Of a stretch of DNA of 7,610 nucleotides, positions 6,215 through 7,610 are shown piece by piece (position 1 is the first letter of the stretch; each line of letters begins with the position of its first letter). Location: NCBI GenBank assembly GCA_016186375.1, contig JACPLS010000049.1, positions 1-7,610 on the forward strand, in the 5' to 3' direction. The notes below the pieces were generated by a model. That model was not told the origin of the DNA. It was given only the letters and a program-made list of their open reading frames with translations, and did no database searches. The stretch is from Candidatus Pacearchaeota archaeon (lineage in GTDB: Archaea > Nanobdellota > Nanobdellia > Pacearchaeales > GW2011-AR1). The position numbers and the translations under genes are program-made.

Positions 6215-6236
6215 ACATTCCTTAGATAGGGAATGT
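6215..6236. repeat. 7-bp inverted repeat in the ftsY/apgM promoter
   Basis: ACATTCC (6215-6221) and GGAATGT (6230-6236) are perfect inverted arms around an 8-nt spacer. The element abuts the ftsY ATG and reaches the shared TATA box. It therefore covers the expected ftsY start site and lies just upstream of the apgM TATA box. Its position is suitable for a dimeric DNA-binding regulator; alternatively it is chance symmetry. No matching copy is seen in the other two divergent gaps. Confidence 0.5.
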
Positions 6237-6243
6237 TTATAAA
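6236..6243. promoter_or_regulatory. Perfectly palindromic shared TATA box, ftsY / apgM
   Basis: TTTATAAA is its own reverse complement and sits in the 50-nt gap between the divergent ftsY and apgM starts. Its centre (6239.5) is exactly 25.5 nt from the apgM ATG (6265) and 25.5 nt from the ftsY ATG (6214). No other TATA-like run is in the gap, so one box probably serves both genes. Confidence 0.6.
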
Positions 6244-6264
6244 TTTCTCTAAACCCATAATTCT

Positions 6265-7524
6265 ATGAAAGGCGTCTTTATCATTCTGGACGGAGCAGCT
6301 GACGAGCCTTGCCAATCTTTAGGGCAAAAAACTCCTTTACAAATAGCAAAAACGCCAAATTTAGATTCTATCGCAAGAAAATCAAATATCGACCATTGTT
6401 ATACTGTTCAAGAATCCTATGTCCCAGAATCTGACAAAGCAATTGTTTCTTTATTAGGATATAATTTTATATCTACTAGTCGTGGTGCACTCGAAGCAAA
6501 AGGTCTGGGTTTTAAGCTAAAAAATGGAGACCTTGCTTTTAGGTGTAATTTTGCAACTATTGACAATATCCAAGATAGAAATATCATAGACAGAAGAGCA
6601 GGAAGAACTCTAACAACAAAAGAAGCAAAAATATTAGCAGAAGCAATTAATAATAATGTTAGCCTCCAATTTCAATTTGAATTTCGCGCAGGAATACAAC
6701 ACCGCGGAGTTCTTGTAATAAGGGGAGGTTTTTCCAGCAATATAACAAACGTCGAAATAAACAAAGAGAAACTGGAATTTTCCCAGCCACAGGATGAAGA
6801 AGATGATTCAAAGCTCGCAGCAGAGTTAGTGAATAGTTTTGTGAGGCAAAGTTATGAAATATTAAATAAACACCCAATTAATATTGCCAGGGCAAAAAAA
6901 GGTTTATTTTCCGCTAACGTTATCATGTGCAGAGGCCCAGGTAATGAGCCTGCAAATTTTAAAAAACTAAAAGGCAAATGGATAGCTCTTGGATATACTC
7001 CTCTTGAGATCGGAATAGCTGAAGCAGCAAGAATGGACATCTTCAGATTCAAATATCCTAAATTAAAAGGTATCGATGTTTATGAAAACCTGTATCTTGG
7101 CCTGAAAAAAGCTGTTAAACATGCTATTAAAATGTTAAAAAGATATAGAAATAAGTACGAATATTTCTTTATCCATTTCAAGGAATTAGATGTCGCAGGG
7201 CATGATAATAAGCCCTTAGATAAAGTAAAAATGATTGAAATTCTTGATGAAAAATTCTTTTCTTTTTTAAAAAACTATATCGATAATGAAAAATTAATAA
7301 TTATCCCAGATCATATGACCTCTTGCAGGCAAAAAGCGCATACTTCAAATCCTGTACCTGTTTTAATCTACCCATCGAATAAAGAACAAGACAATAGGTT
7401 TACAGAGGAACAAGGCCTAAAAGGCCGGAAGATCATGGGAAGAAGATTGCTGGTTGATTACTTCTTTAGTAAACAAGTTAATGCCCTTCGGGCAGCTCCG
7501 CTAAGACAATCGTTGCATTTCTAA
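6265..7524 (+). CDS. apgM: 2,3-bisphosphoglycerate-independent phosphoglycerate mutase, archaeal ApgM type
   Basis: A 419-aa member of the alkaline-phosphatase superfamily that interconverts 3- and 2-phosphoglycerate in glycolysis/gluconeogenesis without a bisphosphoglycerate cofactor. Visible motifs: FIILDGAADEP (5-15) with metal ligand D9; PESDKAIVSLLGYN (54-67) with the likely catalytic S56; DRRAGR (109-114); MCRGPGNEP (221-229); HFKELDVAGHD (304-314) with D309 and H313; IPDHMTSC (347-354) with D349 and H350; and AHTSNPVPVL (358-367) with H359. All expected two-metal ligands are present, so the enzyme should be active. The start at 6265 is set by the conserved N-terminal strand and the TATA box. 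The last about 15 residues (from 404, NALRAAPLRQSLHF) are encoded by a GC-richer segment and look like a tacked-on tail, since the conserved part ends near GRRLLVDYFFS. The tail overlaps the convergent zinc-ribbon gene by 24 nt. Confidence 0.93.
   Translation: MKGVFIILDGAADEPCQSLGQKTPLQIAKTPNLDSIARKSNIDHCYTVQESYVPESDKAIVSLLGYNFISTSRGALEAKGLGFKLKNGDLAFRCNFATIDNIQDRNIIDRRAGRTLTTKEAKILAEAINNNVSLQFQFEFRAGIQHRGVLVIRGGFSSNITNVEINKEKLEFSQPQDEEDDSKLAAELVNSFVRQSYEILNKHPINIARAKKGLFSANVIMCRGPGNEPANFKKLKGKWIALGYTPLEIGIAEAARMDIFRFKYPKLKGIDVYENLYLGLKKAVKHAIKMLKRYRNKYEYFFIHFKELDVAGHDNKPLDKVKMIEILDEKFFSFLKNYIDNEKLIIIPDHMTSCRQKAHTSNPVPVLIYPSNKEQDNRFTEEQGLKGRKIMGRRLLVDYFFSKQVNALRAAPLRQSLHF
7480..7520. repeat. 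GC-richer hairpin segment, candidate dispersed repeat
   Basis: In this AT-rich window, 7481-7520 has 21 G/C in 40 bases. It contains a tight hairpin, TGCCC-TTC-GGGCA (7482-7494), and is bounded by AATGC (7480-7484) and GCATT (7515-7519) in inverted orientation. The 3' ends of both apgM and the convergent zinc-ribbon gene run into it. The minus strand is also open across it in the frame starting RNATIVLAELPEGH. These traits suggest a small dispersed or inserted element, but only one copy is present in the window, so repetition is not shown. Confidence 0.4.
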
Positions 7525-7610
7525 CCAAACAGTTATTTTTGATTTATCAATTGGTGGAGGTTTCTTGCAATACATGATAAATTCCATCTCATTATGACAT
7601 TTTGGGCATA
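7501..7610 (-). CDS. C-terminus of a zinc-ribbon protein (5' end beyond window)
   Basis: The last 35 codons of a leftward gene enter from the right edge. They begin CPKCHNEMEFIMYCKKPPP, a CxxC pair plus a third Cys ten residues later, typical of a zinc ribbon or the second half of one. They finish ...KITVWLEMQRLS and stop at 7501. Too little is present to assign a function or to see whether further Cys pairs precede it. The stop lies 24 nt inside the 3' end of apgM, and the final LEMQRLS residues are encoded by the GC-richer segment, so this tail too may be appended. Either of the two overlapping tails could be an artefact of that segment. Confidence 0.5.
   Translation of the reverse strand, partial: CPKCHNEMEFIMYCKKPPPIDKSKITVWLEMQRLS

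Noticed and set aside
5583..6225. Plus-strand open frames opposite ftsY
   Set aside because: They mirror the Lys/Glu-rich codons of FtsY (giving Ser/Phe/Leu-rich strings) and have no independent support.
7482..7494. TGCCC-TTC-GGGCA hairpin as a bacterial-style intrinsic terminator for apgM
   Set aside because: It lies inside the coding frame, is not followed by a T-run, and archaea do not usually rely on hairpin terminators.
1..7610. CRISPR array, tRNA, rRNA, transposase or defence genes
   Set aside because: I looked for regularly spaced repeats, tRNA-like arms, GC-rich structured RNA and recognisable transposase or nuclease motifs and saw none.

Overview
The window reads as a stretch of an AT-rich archaeal chromosome. 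The clearest evidence is an archaeal translation elongation factor aEF-1beta, an archaeal ApgM-type phosphoglycerate mutase, an archaeal-type prepilin peptidase and an SRP receptor FtsY with a long charged N-terminus. Genes are packed tightly. Most starts lack a Shine-Dalgarno and instead have a TTTAAA/TTTATA-like box centred about 24-28 nt before the ATG, as expected for leaderless archaeal transcripts. The AT bias, compact genes, and a HIT-like protein with a helical N-terminal extension suggest a DPANN lineage (Woesearchaeota/Pacearchaeota-like). That placement is inferred from gene style and not proven.

Layout: aEF-1beta (44-316, +), an unrecognised 157-aa helical protein (373-846, +) and a degenerate HIT-family protein (894-1514, +) run in one direction, the last two each with their own TATA-like box. 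They converge on a prepilin peptidase (1536-2402, -), which is divergent from an AI-2E-family membrane protein (2453-3442, +). A 46-aa basic protein (3439-3579, -), easily missed because of its size, overlaps the transporter stop by 4 nt. Next come an HD-domain 5'-nucleotidase-like protein (3658-4491, -), divergent from a Nudix hydrolase (4544-5020, +), then FtsY (5024-6214, -), divergent from ApgM (6265-7524, +). The right edge holds the C-terminus of a zinc-ribbon protein (7501-7610, -) that overlaps the ApgM tail inside a GC-richer, hairpin-bearing segment that may be a dispersed repeat.

Functionally this is mostly housekeeping: translation elongation, co-translational membrane targeting, glycolysis/gluconeogenesis, nucleotide clean-up and processing of type IV pilin-like precursors. 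No CRISPR array, transposase, rRNA or tRNA was found, and no obvious multi-gene novel system is present.

The most striking pattern is regulatory. All three divergent gene pairs are separated by 50-52 nt, and each gap has a single, near-symmetric TATA-like element at its midpoint, about 25-27 nt from both start codons. In the ftsY/apgM gap the box is a perfect 8-bp palindrome exactly 25.5 nt from each ATG. This suggests a shared, bidirectional core promoter as a recurring design in this genome.
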